Shown here: piece after piece, positions 36,306 to 44,238 of the stretch
Layout of the letters: each line of letters opens with the position of its first letter
Numbering within the stretch: position 1 is the first letter of the stretch
Source: Planctomycetia bacterium
GTDB taxonomy: Bacteria > Planctomycetota > UBA1135 > UBA2386
Direction: 5' to 3'
DNA length: 47,133 nucleotides
Assembly: GCA_005776475.1 (NCBI GenBank)
Contig: SXPB01000042.1
Coordinates: forward strand, 1 to 47,133
Made by a program: the position numbers and the translations under genes
The notes under the pieces: model-generated
What the model was told of the DNA's origin: nothing
The model's input: only the letters and a program-made list of their open reading frames with translations
The model's database searches: none

Positions 36306-36613
36306 GGCGCCCGAGAATGCCGCGGCGTGGCCAGGGCTGCGCGCCGAGGACGGCAGTTGGGTTGCGCGCGACGACGTGTTCGTGACCTACCGACCCGAGC
36401 ACGGGCCGCGCAAGGTCGGCCCGTTGTCGATCGGCTTCGCGGTCTACCAGGGCCGGCACCACATCGGCCCCGAGCATGGTCACCGCGGCAGGCGAGCCGG
36501 ATCCCCGCTGGTTTGGCGCCGATGCCCTGCACCTCAACGAACAGGGCTACCGGCATTGGGCCGAGGTCGTGCGGCCGGTCGTCACCCGCCTGCACGCCGA
36601 GGCCACGCGCTGA
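36306..36613 (+). pseudogene. Remnant of a sialate-esterase/SGNH-type hydrolase
   Basis: The first part (about 36306-36475) reads WPGLRAEDGSWVARDDVFVT and KVGPLSIGFAVYQG, then HIGPE, like the segment before the catalytic region of sialate O-acetylesterase-type SGNH hydrolases ('GPL..GF.....FGPE'). A shift of frame follows, and from 36476 another frame reads DPRWFGADALHLNEQGYRHW then AEVVRPVV, the enzyme's end with the Asp-x-x-His of the catalytic site. The central domain, including the Ser block, is gone. An internal deletion of a once complete enzyme explains this. Confidence 0.75.
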
Positions 36614-36632
36614 ACGGCGCCGCGCGCCGGCG

Positions 36633-37322
36633 TCATGACGTTCGCAGCGCGCGCGAACCCAGCAAGGCCGCCAGCAGCAGGCCGAGCAGGGCGAACGGAC
36701 TGGCGACGAACAGTGCCGTGGCGGAGGTGCCATCGCCGGCGAACCACCCGGCGGCGCCGACGGCGCACAGCACGGCGAGGCAGCCCTCGATCGGGCGCGG
36801 CATGCGCGGCAGCCACAGTCCGACGCGCTCGCGGTAGGCGACGAACGGCGCCCCGAAGCGCCGGACGAGATCGCGTTCCTCGGGCGGACGCGCAACGCCA
36901 TGCCACAGCACCGCACCGGCCAGCGCGTAGAGCACGACGAGAACGTCGTCGCGCCACAGCCCGACCGCGAAGCCCTGGGTGATGCCAGCCAGCGCCATCG
37001 GGTTGCGCAGCCATCGGTACGGACCGGAGGTCACGAACTCGCGCGCCGTGCACATCGGCAACGGCGTGCCGCGACCAAGCACCGCCATCATGATGCCGGT
37101 GGAGAGGCCAAGAGCGCTGGCGGCGACGAACAAGGCGATCGCGACGGGCGTTCCGCCGACGCGTTCGACGCCGAGCCGCGGCAGGGCGAACTTGCTGCCC
37201 AATGCGGACACGAGTTCGGGCAGCAACCACAGGAAGGTGAACCAGAACGCTGCCGTCTGCAGCAACGTCGCGGCGATGTGCCGCGCCGTGCTGGCTTCGT
37301 TGGCGACGCGAAAGCCGATCAT
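36633..37322 (-). CDS. Isoprenylcysteine carboxyl methyltransferase-like membrane protein
   Basis: A 229-residue protein. The ATG at 37322 overlaps the stop of the gene before it (ATGA), fixing the start. It has about five hydrophobic helices and the family marks of ICMT/PEMT-type membrane methyltransferases: FVTSGPYRWLRNPMALAGIT in the middle, then EERDLVRRFGAPFVAYRERV and GLWLPR. These bind S-adenosylmethionine at the membrane and methylate lipids, thiols or small molecules. The bacterial substrate is unknown. Its coupled neighbour is a small membrane protein, which may be part of the same function. Confidence 0.8.
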   Translation of the reverse strand: MIGFRVANEASTARHIAATLLQTAAFWFTFLWLLPELVSALGSKFALPRLGVERVGGTPVAIALFVAASALGLSTGIMMAVLGRGTPLPMCTAREFVTSGPYRWLRNPMALAGITQGFAVGLWRDDVLVVLYALAGAVLWHGVARPPEERDLVRRFGAPFVAYRERVGLWLPRMPRPIEGCLAVLCAVGAAGWFAGDGTSATALFVASPFALLGLLLAALLGSRALRTS

Positions 37323-37711
37323 CGCGGCTCCGGGTCGCGCGCGGTCACCGCCCAACCCATCCCCGCCGAGGCCGCCGCCATCAGGGCGGTCGACAACCAG
37401 CCGGAGCCGGTGACGAGGTTGGTGCCGACACACCACAGCGTCGCGTAGAGCGTCGCTCCCGCGAGCAACCACAGCAGCGGTCGACCCGCCGGGTGCTTGC
37501 TTCGCACCGCCGCCGCCGCGAGCAGCGAACCGAGCACCAGCACGACGACGTCAGGCAGCGCGAAGGCGAGCAGCGTGGCCTCGGGCCAGTCGTCGACCAC
37601 GAACAGGGCGCGTGCTGGCGGCGACCACCACAGCCACAGCCACCATCCGACGATCAGGATTGCCTGCGCCAGCAGGTAGAGCGGCACGAGCGACGCAGGT
37701 GGCCAGCGCAT
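37319..37711 (-). CDS. Small four-helix membrane protein of unknown function
   Basis: A 130-residue protein from the ATG at 37711; longer versions add sequence that lies over the divergent sigma gene. Four hydrophobic stretches are visible: SLVPLYLLAQAILIVGWWLW, ATLLAFALPDVVVLVLGSLL, LLWLLAGATLYATLWCVGTN and LSTALMAAASAGMGWAV. No conserved motif is known to me. It is the first gene of a two-gene unit with the ICMT-like gene, overlapping by four bases. It diverges from a sigma factor gene 129 bases away. Confidence 0.65.
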   Translation of the reverse strand: MRWPPASLVPLYLLAQAILIVGWWLWLWWSPPARALFVVDDWPEATLLAFALPDVVVLVLGSLLAAAAVRSKHPAGRPLLWLLAGATLYATLWCVGTNLVTGSGWLSTALMAAASAGMGWAVTARDPEPR

Positions 37712-37840
37712 CGCGGCATGGTGGTGTAGCGCCGATGACGCGGCAAGCACAAGGTTGGCCTCGGGTCGTACACGACACGCACCGACCTGCATGGCGGTGC
37801 TGGCCGGGCGCAGTTCGCGCACGCCGGGTATCCTCGGCGC

Positions 37841-38410
37841 GTGGTCTCCGATCCGGCACCCGACGATGACGCCCGCGCGCGCTTCGCGACCCAATTCGCG
37901 CAGACCGCACCGCTGTTGTTCGCGTGGGCTGGCTGCCGCATCGGGCGCGAGCTGCGGCAGCGCATCGATCCGGAGGATCTCGTGCAGGAAGTGGGCGTGC
38001 GTGCCTGCCAACGGGCAGCCGACTACGACCCGGGGCGCGGCACCTTCCGCCAGTGGTTGCTCGGCTTCGCCAACCGCGTTTGGCTCGAGGCGCTGCGCGA
38101 ACTCGGCCGCGATCCGCTCGGCCCGCGACGGCGGCTCGGCGGCGATTCGCGCCTGCCGTCCGTGCTCGACAGCGTGACGACGATCAGCCGACGCGTCGCG
38201 AACGACGAGTCGGCGCGAACGTGCCGTGCGCGCATCGACGAACTCGATGTCGAGGATCGCAAGCTGCTGGTCGCGCTCGGCATCGAAGGCCTGACGCACG
38301 GCGAAGCGGGTGCCCTGCTTGGCATCGGCGAGGACGCGTGCCGCAAACGTTGGCAGCGGCTGCGCGATCGCCTGCAGGGTGATCCGCTGCTGCGCCTTTG
38401 CGCCGAGTGA
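37841..38410 (+). CDS. ECF-type RNA polymerase sigma factor
   Basis: A 189-residue protein from a GTG at 37841 (no closer ATG covers region 2). Region 2: LLFAWAGCRIGRELRQRIDP then EDLVQEVGVRACQRAADYDP, followed by FRQWLLGFANRVWLEALREL. Region 4: DELDVEDRKLLVALGIEGLT then HGEAGALLGIGEDACRKRWQ. The linker is a little long. It is read towards a kinase/SUMF1 gene on the opposite strand, 24 bases away, another case of sigma factor beside kinase but in convergent order, so the two are not cotranscribed. Regulon unknown. Confidence 0.88.
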   Translation: MVSDPAPDDDARARFATQFAQTAPLLFAWAGCRIGRELRQRIDPEDLVQEVGVRACQRAADYDPGRGTFRQWLLGFANRVWLEALRELGRDPLGPRRRLGGDSRLPSVLDSVTTISRRVANDESARTCRARIDELDVEDRKLLVALGIEGLTHGEAGALLGIGEDACRKRWQRLRDRLQGDPLLRLCAE

Positions 38411-38434
38411 GCTGCGCTCGCGGCGCCCGCCGCG

Positions 38435-40957
38435 TCACTCGATGCGCCGCGCCGGTCGCACTCCGGCCTCGGCGCCGCTGGTGTTCTTCTGCACTCCCAT
38501 GCGCGCCGCTGCGCGGGCGTCGTCGGTCCAGCTCGAGAAGCTGCCGCCGCGCACGATGCGGTACTCGTCGTACTTGCCGCGTCGCAGCCCGTCGCCCGGC
38601 CGCGGGGCTGCTGCCGGGTAGTCCTCCCACGAATCGGCGCACCATTCCTTCACGTTGCCGCCCATGTCGTGGAAGCCCCAGCCATTCGGCCGCAACGAAC
38701 CCACCGGTGCGTGCACCAGCCAGCCGTCGTCGAGCCAGTCGATGAAGCGCAGCCGGCGATTGGAGCCGCGCTCGCGCGCCGTCACGTCGGCGAGATTCTC
38801 GTGCGTGGCGAGGCTCTTCGCATCCGGACCATACGGATACGGCGAGCTGGTGCCGGCGCGGTAAGCGAACTCCCACTGGGCCTCGGTGGGTAGGCAAAGG
38901 TCGAGCTGCTGCAGGACGCGATCGCAGTCGGTCCACGTGACCAGTTCGATCGGGTGCCGCACGCTCGCGATCGTGGTGAGGCCACCGCCGATCTGGTACG
39001 TCGCCGGATTGCCGCCGGTGTGCCGCTGCCACTGCGCCTGCGTCATCTCGAAGCGGGCCAGGAAGAACGGTTGCAGCGCGAGCGCATAACTCGGCTCCTG
39101 CTCCTTGGGAGTCTCCGGATCGACATTGGCGGGCCGACCGTCTGGCGGCGCTTCCCGGTCCGCACCGAGCAGCGCCGGGCCACCGGGCACCAGCACCAGC
39201 ACGATGCCGCCGTCGTCGGACGCGCGCAGGGCACCATCGGCGGCGCGTTCTGGCACGGAGCCCGACAGCACGTGCGCGAACTCCTCGAGGCCACTGTGCG
39301 GATCGGGTCCGAGCGGCACGAGCCCGAGCTGGGGCTTCAGTTGCAGGCCGCGGTAGCGCGGGTTCGCGGCGATGCGCGCGCTGGCGTCGCGCCAGACCGC
39401 GGCCGGCTCCGCGAGCGTGCGCTGCACCAGGGTGGTGGCGGTCGCCATGCGCGCGTCGACCGCGGTGGCCGTGATTGCGAGCTGGGAATGCACGCCGAGC
39501 AGCAGGTCGAGTTGCTCCCGCTCCCACAGGACCGCGGCATCGGCTTCGCCGTCGCCAAGCGCCGTGCGCCGGTCACGGTGCGCCGGCAGCCGTTCGTGCA
39601 GCACGTCGAACTCGGCGTGCCAGGAGCGCATCGCCGCGAGCCGTTCCGGCCGGGCCGGCCACAGGTCGTCGGCGCGCGCCACCAGTTCGCGCGCGAGCTT
39701 GAGGTCGGCGAGGCGCTTGACGTCGGCGAGGGCACGATCGCTCTGCCGCCACAACCACGTGGTCGCGATGAGGCCGGTCGCGACAGCGAGCACCAGCGCG
39801 CCGAGGCTGCGAGCCAGTCCGGGATTGCGCTGCGCCCACCGCTGCAACCGCAGCAACGGGCTTGCCGGCCGCGCCGCGATCGGCCGCAGGGCGAGCACGC
39901 GGGCGAGGTCGTCGGCGAACGCGGCGGCGGTCGCGTAGCGGTCGAGCGGCACCTTGGCGATCGCGGTAGCGACGACCACGGCGAGGTCGGCGGGCACGCT
40001 CGGGTTGCTCGTGCGCACGTCCGGCGTGGCGCCGTCGGCCAGCGCCTTCAGTTCGTGCGCCATCACGTCGGCTTCGTACGGCCGCCGGCCCGTGAGCAGT
40101 TCGAACAGCACGGCCCCGAGCGAATACACGTCGCTGCGGGCGTCGGCGGCAGCGCCGGCCAGGCGCTCCGGCGCGAGATAGCCGACCGTGCCGAACACCG
40201 AACCGGGCGCGGTGATCGTCGGCGTGGCGGCGCGTTCGTCCGCGGCGAGACCGAAATCGACCAGCACCGGCTCGTCGGCGGCCTTCAACAACAGGTTCGC
40301 CGGCTTGATGTCGCGGTGCAGGATGCCGGCTCCGTGTGCGGCTGCCAGCGCCCGTGCCGCGCGTTCGGCCAGGCGCACCACCGACGCAATGGCCGCGGCA
40401 TCGCGCGGCGGGCCGGCCCGACCCCGCATCTGGTCCTGCACGCTGCCACCCGGAACGTACTGCATCGCGATCCATGCCGCGTCGGCGTCGTGGCCGTGTT
40501 CGTAGACATGGGCGACGCCCTCGTGTTCCAAGCGCGCGATGGCCTCGGCTTCGCGTTGCAACCGCAACAACGCTGCGCCCGACAACGAGCGCACGTCCTG
40601 CTGCAACACCTTCAGCGCGACGCGACGACCGAGCCGTGGGTCCTCGGCGAGGTAGACTACTCCTTGCGCGCCACGGCCGAGTTCGGACAGCAGGTGGTAG
40701 GGGCCCAGCGTCGCCTTGTGGCCGCCGCCGCTGCCGAGCCCGTCGCCCGACGGTGCGGGCACCTCGGGCCGGGCCAGGCCACGCAGCTGCAACCACTCGC
40801 GGGCGATGCGGTCCTCGAACGGCGGGAACATCGCGAGATAGCAGGCCAGCGACTGCGTGCTCCCGGCGAGGGCATCGGCGACGAACCGCTCGAGGAACGC
40901 GACCGCGGCGCGTTCTTCGAGGGCTTCGGGCAAGAGCGTTGTCGTCGGATCGTTCAC
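38435..40957 (-). CDS. Ser/Thr protein kinase with C-terminal SUMF1-like domain
   Basis: An 840-residue membrane protein from a GTG at 40957. Kinase domain ~85-370: glycine loop LGRGAQGVVYLA, Lys116 (VALKVL), ILHRDIKPAN with Asp216, LVDFGLA with Asp234, and an APE-like motif (YLAPERL). A transmembrane helix lies near 388-407 (SLGALVLAVATGLIATTWLW). After a helical linker, the C-terminal ~230 residues are SUMF1-like: PFFLARFEMTQAQWQRHTGG, LCLPTEAQWEFAYRAGT, FHDMGGNVKEWC, IVRGGSFSSW, VRPARRIE. The usual FGE catalytic cysteines after GGSF are absent, so a binding or sensing role is likelier than catalysis. The architecture parallels the kinase at 30187. Confidence 0.95.
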   Translation of the reverse strand: MNDPTTTLLPEALEERAAVAFLERFVADALAGSTQSLACYLAMFPPFEDRIAREWLQLRGLARPEVPAPSGDGLGSGGGHKATLGPYHLLSELGRGAQGVVYLAEDPRLGRRVALKVLQQDVRSLSGAALLRLQREAEAIARLEHEGVAHVYEHGHDADAAWIAMQYVPGGSVQDQMRGRAGPPRDAAAIASVVRLAERAARALAAAHGAGILHRDIKPANLLLKAADEPVLVDFGLAADERAATPTITAPGSVFGTVGYLAPERLAGAAADARSDVYSLGAVLFELLTGRRPYEADVMAHELKALADGATPDVRTSNPSVPADLAVVVATAIAKVPLDRYATAAAFADDLARVLALRPIAARPASPLLRLQRWAQRNPGLARSLGALVLAVATGLIATTWLWRQSDRALADVKRLADLKLARELVARADDLWPARPERLAAMRSWHAEFDVLHERLPAHRDRRTALGDGEADAAVLWEREQLDLLLGVHSQLAITATAVDARMATATTLVQRTLAEPAAVWRDASARIAANPRYRGLQLKPQLGLVPLGPDPHSGLEEFAHVLSGSVPERAADGALRASDDGGIVLVLVPGGPALLGADREAPPDGRPANVDPETPKEQEPSYALALQPFFLARFEMTQAQWQRHTGGNPATYQIGGGLTTIASVRHPIELVTWTDCDRVLQQLDLCLPTEAQWEFAYRAGTSSPYPYGPDAKSLATHENLADVTARERGSNRRLRFIDWLDDGWLVHAPVGSLRPNGWGFHDMGGNVKEWCADSWEDYPAAAPRPGDGLRRGKYDEYRIVRGGSFSSWTDDARAAARMGVQKNTSGAEAGVRPARRIE

Positions 40958-41014
40958 GTGGCCGGGTGCACCTTCGTCGAGTCGCCGGATCCCGTCAATC
41001 GCGTGCGGCGCATG

Positions 41015-44000
41015 TCACTGGGCCTGCAGCACGAGGTCGACGCCGTTGCTGAGCGAGGCGAAGTCGAGGAAGGGGCCGCCCTGCAGCACGACCCATTGCG
41101 CCGACAGGCGCAGACCTGCGAACGCGCCGGACGCCGGGATCGGCAGCGGCTGGTTGGCGAGGCCGTTGGTTCCCGTCAGCAGAGCCAGCGGCGTGGCGAA
41201 GTTGGCGACACGCACTTCGCACGACCCCAGCGCGATTTCGATCGGATCCCCGATGACGACGAGGGCGATCGACGAAGGTGCCGCATCGATCGTCAGCGAG
41301 AACGCACCGTTGCCGAGGGACGGCGCGCCGATCGCCGCGGCGAGCGGTGCCGTCGCCAGCGATGCGGCGCACGGCGTCCCGATCGGGGCCGCCGCCGCCA
41401 TCGTCGGCATCGCGAACAGCTCGCGTCCGGTCGGGCTGGCAGGCGCTTCGGTCTGCGTGGCTGCGAACACGAGCTGCGCGCCGGCGCGCACCGGCCGGGC
41501 CGGGAACGAACCAAGTGCACCCGGCTGCAGCTCCCCGTGCAGCACCGTCCCGATGGCGGTGCCGTCGGTGCGCCACAGCTCCATGCCGCCGTTGCCGTTG
41601 GTGCCGGCGAACACGGCCCGCGCCGCCGCGGGCTCGGCGTGCACGAACCCGGCATAGCCGTTGCCGCCGCCGTCGTGGCGCGGACAACCCGACGCGGGAC
41701 CGGGCAACAAGTCGACGACCAGCTGCGTGCCGGCGGTGGTGCCGTCGCTCTTCCACAGTTCGAAGCCGTGCACGCCGTTGTCGGCGACGAACAGCACGCC
41801 GTTGCCGAACGCGCACAGCGCGTAGGGGTTCGACGAGTCGCTGCCGGGCTTGATGTCCTTGACGAGCGTGATCGTCACGCCGTCGGTGACGCAGAGTTCG
41901 AGTCCGGTGCCCGCTCCGTTCGGTTCCCCGGCGAAGAACAGGCGATTGCCGACTGCGACCTTCTCGTGGTTCTGGCCGACGATGCCGACGACGGTGGTGC
42001 CACCCGCGGTGCCGTCGCTGGCCAGCATGGCGCCGGGGCTCGAACCCAGGTCGAACATGAGCCGGCGGCCGACGGCGCGCAGGTTGAAGAGGTTGCCGCC
42101 GAGCGTGTTCTGCCACACCTGCTGCGTGCCGGCGGTGGTGCCGTCGGTGATCCACAGGTTGTTGCCGCTCGCTTCCTGCGCCGCGAAGAACAGGCGGTTG
42201 CCGACGACGCAGAGGTTGGTGATGGTGCCGCCGTTGCCCGGAAACACGTCCTTCACCAGCACCGGCGCGCCGAGCGCATCGTTCCACGCGTACAGCTCTT
42301 CACCGAGGGCCGGCGTGTAGCCGTCGAAGAAGACGCGGCCGGCGAACGTCACCAGGTCGGTGAACGTCACCTGGACGCCCGGAATCGAATTCGTGCTCGG
42401 CACGGTTCCCGCCGTGCGCCACAGCACGCTGCCGGGCACCGTGTTGAACCACGTGTACTGGCCGAACGACGCCGCGCGCGTGTGCACGCCGCCGCCGCTC
42501 GAAGAACCGCCGGCGGCGTCGACCAGCATCTGCGCGCTGCCTTGCGCACCGCTGCTGAAGTGCGGCTCGCGGCCGAGGGCGCCGGGTCCCGCGTTCGGGC
42601 CACGCTGCGCCGTGAAGAAGAAGCGTCCGTCGATCTGCGGCACGATGCGCCGGGGATCGCTGTCGCCGTTGCTGCCGCGACGGATGTCGCGCACCAGGTG
42701 GCTGCCGGTGCCCTGGCTGGCGAACAGTTCGACGTTGCCGTCGAGCACTCCCGCGAACACGCAGTAGACACCGACGAACCCGAGCACGGTCGGGCTGCCG
42801 TTGCCGTAGCCGACGACGATGTCGCTGCAGCGCTGCGTCGTCGTGCCGTCACTGCGCCACAACTCGTAGCCGGTGCTGCCGTCGTGGGCGCTGAAGTATG
42901 TCCATTGCGAACCGTCCCAGGCGAAGCCGCCTGCCCCGCTGGACGGCGAACCCGGCCACACGTCGTAGATGAACTGCGTGCCGGCGACGGTGCCATCGGT
43001 CGACCACACTTCCCAGCCGACATTGGTGCCGCTGCTCTTGTGCGCGGCAAACCACACGCGATTGCCGCAGGTGGCCAGGTTCTGCGGCGACCGCGGACCC
43101 ACCGCCGGATCGAGCGCGAGCGTGCCGGCCACGGTGCCATCGCTGCGCCACAACCGCGTGGCGCCGCCGCTGGTCGCGCCGAACACCGCGAGGCCGTTCA
43201 GCGCGGCGAAATCCGTCGGATAGCTGCTGCCGCTGCCGGCGTCGATGTCGAGCAGCATCTGCGTGCCACCCTGCGTGCCGTTGCAGCGCCAGAGTTCCCG
43301 GCCCGCCGCGCCGTCGTCGCACGCGAACACCGCCTGGATGCCGGCCAGCGGAACCAGTTCGGTGACGGCGGTCGGCACCGTTGCCGCGAGATAGACCCCG
43401 GAGGAACCATCGCTGGCCCACAGTTCGCCGCCGCTGCCGGTGTCGACCGGCATCCACAGGTGGCTTGGGCCGGCGAACAGCTGTTCGGCGAACACCGGCG
43501 TCGGACTGACCTGGAACGTGTTGCCCGGCGTGCCGTCGGTCCGCCACAGCTTGCCGGCGGCGAGGAAGTAGTAGAGGTTGTTCATGCGCACGAACGGCAC
43601 GTCGCTGCCGAACGTGCCGGAGGCGCCCGGCGTGATGTCGAGCAGCAGCTGCGTGCCGGCACTGGTGCCGTCGGTGCGCCACAATTCGCGGCCGGAGACG
43701 CCGTCATCGGCGACGAACACCAACCAGCCGCCGAGCACCCCGAACAGGTGCGGGTCGCTGCCGCCGTCCGGCACGAGGTCGCGCACCAGGGTCGCGTCGC
43801 CCACGGCCCCGTTCGTGCGCCACAATTCGGCCCCGTACCCGTCGCCGTCCGCGGCGAACCACAGGTAGGAGTTCCAGGTGACTCCCGACAGATGGCGCGG
43901 CTCGTAGAACGAACCTGGATTGTTCGGCGCCGCCGCCTCCACGTCGGCGAGCAGGGTCACCGGCCCCTGGCAAGGCAGGCTCGGGGCCAGGAACAAGGCC

Positions 44001-44044
44001 AGGGCGAGGAGCGGACGGAAGGCAATGGTGTGCACGTGGTGCAT
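41015..44044 (-). CDS. Secreted ELW-TDGT repeat protein
   Basis: A 1009-residue protein, the longest here. The ATG at 44044 opens a signal peptide (MHHVHTIAFRPLLALALFLA). About fourteen repeats of ~45-60 residues follow, each centred on 'ELWRTDGTxAGTxLxxDIxPG', for example ELWRTDGTSAGTQLLLDITP, EVWSTDGTVAGTQFIYDVWP and ELWKSDGTTAGTQLVVDLLP. This repeat is common in bacterial extracellular proteins and probably forms beta-propeller blades. From ~880 the shared C-terminal domain appears (IGTPCAASLATAPLAAAIGA, LGNGAFSLTI, ending LSNGVDLVLQAQ). No enzymatic motif seen. Probably a surface protein; ligand unknown. Confidence 0.85.
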   Translation of the reverse strand: MHHVHTIAFRPLLALALFLAPSLPCQGPVTLLADVEAAAPNNPGSFYEPRHLSGVTWNSYLWFAADGDGYGAELWRTNGAVGDATLVRDLVPDGGSDPHLFGVLGGWLVFVADDGVSGRELWRTDGTSAGTQLLLDITPGASGTFGSDVPFVRMNNLYYFLAAGKLWRTDGTPGNTFQVSPTPVFAEQLFAGPSHLWMPVDTGSGGELWASDGSSGVYLAATVPTAVTELVPLAGIQAVFACDDGAAGRELWRCNGTQGGTQMLLDIDAGSGSSYPTDFAALNGLAVFGATSGGATRLWRSDGTVAGTLALDPAVGPRSPQNLATCGNRVWFAAHKSSGTNVGWEVWSTDGTVAGTQFIYDVWPGSPSSGAGGFAWDGSQWTYFSAHDGSTGYELWRSDGTTTQRCSDIVVGYGNGSPTVLGFVGVYCVFAGVLDGNVELFASQGTGSHLVRDIRRGSNGDSDPRRIVPQIDGRFFFTAQRGPNAGPGALGREPHFSSGAQGSAQMLVDAAGGSSSGGGVHTRAASFGQYTWFNTVPGSVLWRTAGTVPSTNSIPGVQVTFTDLVTFAGRVFFDGYTPALGEELYAWNDALGAPVLVKDVFPGNGGTITNLCVVGNRLFFAAQEASGNNLWITDGTTAGTQQVWQNTLGGNLFNLRAVGRRLMFDLGSSPGAMLASDGTAGGTTVVGIVGQNHEKVAVGNRLFFAGEPNGAGTGLELCVTDGVTITLVKDIKPGSDSSNPYALCAFGNGVLFVADNGVHGFELWKSDGTTAGTQLVVDLLPGPASGCPRHDGGGNGYAGFVHAEPAAARAVFAGTNGNGGMELWRTDGTAIGTVLHGELQPGALGSFPARPVRAGAQLVFAATQTEAPASPTGRELFAMPTMAAAAPIGTPCAASLATAPLAAAIGAPSLGNGAFSLTIDAAPSSIALVVIGDPIEIALGSCEVRVANFATPLALLTGTNGLANQPLPIPASGAFAGLRLSAQWVVLQGGPFLDFASLSNGVDLVLQAQ

Positions 44045-44212
44045 GCCTTCACGTTGCGTGGACGCGGACGAACGTGACCAGATCTTGCAGCCGCCGGCGC
44101 CGGGGTGGTGGTGGGGGGCGGATCCCGCGTTGCACCGGCCTCTCGTCTCGATCCTCGGGCACGGCCACGAAGTGGCTCCAGAGTCGGGCAACAGGCGTTC
44201 TTTGCTGACGCC

Positions 44213-44230
44213 GCTCGCCGAACGGCGAGC
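44213..44230 (-). terminator. Hairpin directly after the glycine-rich gene
   Basis: GCTCGCC and GGCGAGC pair perfectly around a four-base loop, nine bases beyond the stop of the minus-strand gene at 44239. There is no T-run, so it may be a weak terminator or 3'-end protecting hairpin. The rest of 44045-44238 holds no recognisable gene. Confidence 0.4.
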
Positions 44231-44238
44231 CACCAAAC

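Noticed and set aside
38954-44077. A 1707-codon open frame on the plus strand
   Set aside because: It runs antisense across two well-supported genes (kinase/SUMF1 and the ELW-repeat protein), is Arg/His/Gln-rich and shows no domain. Long antisense frames are expected in DNA with very GC-rich third positions.
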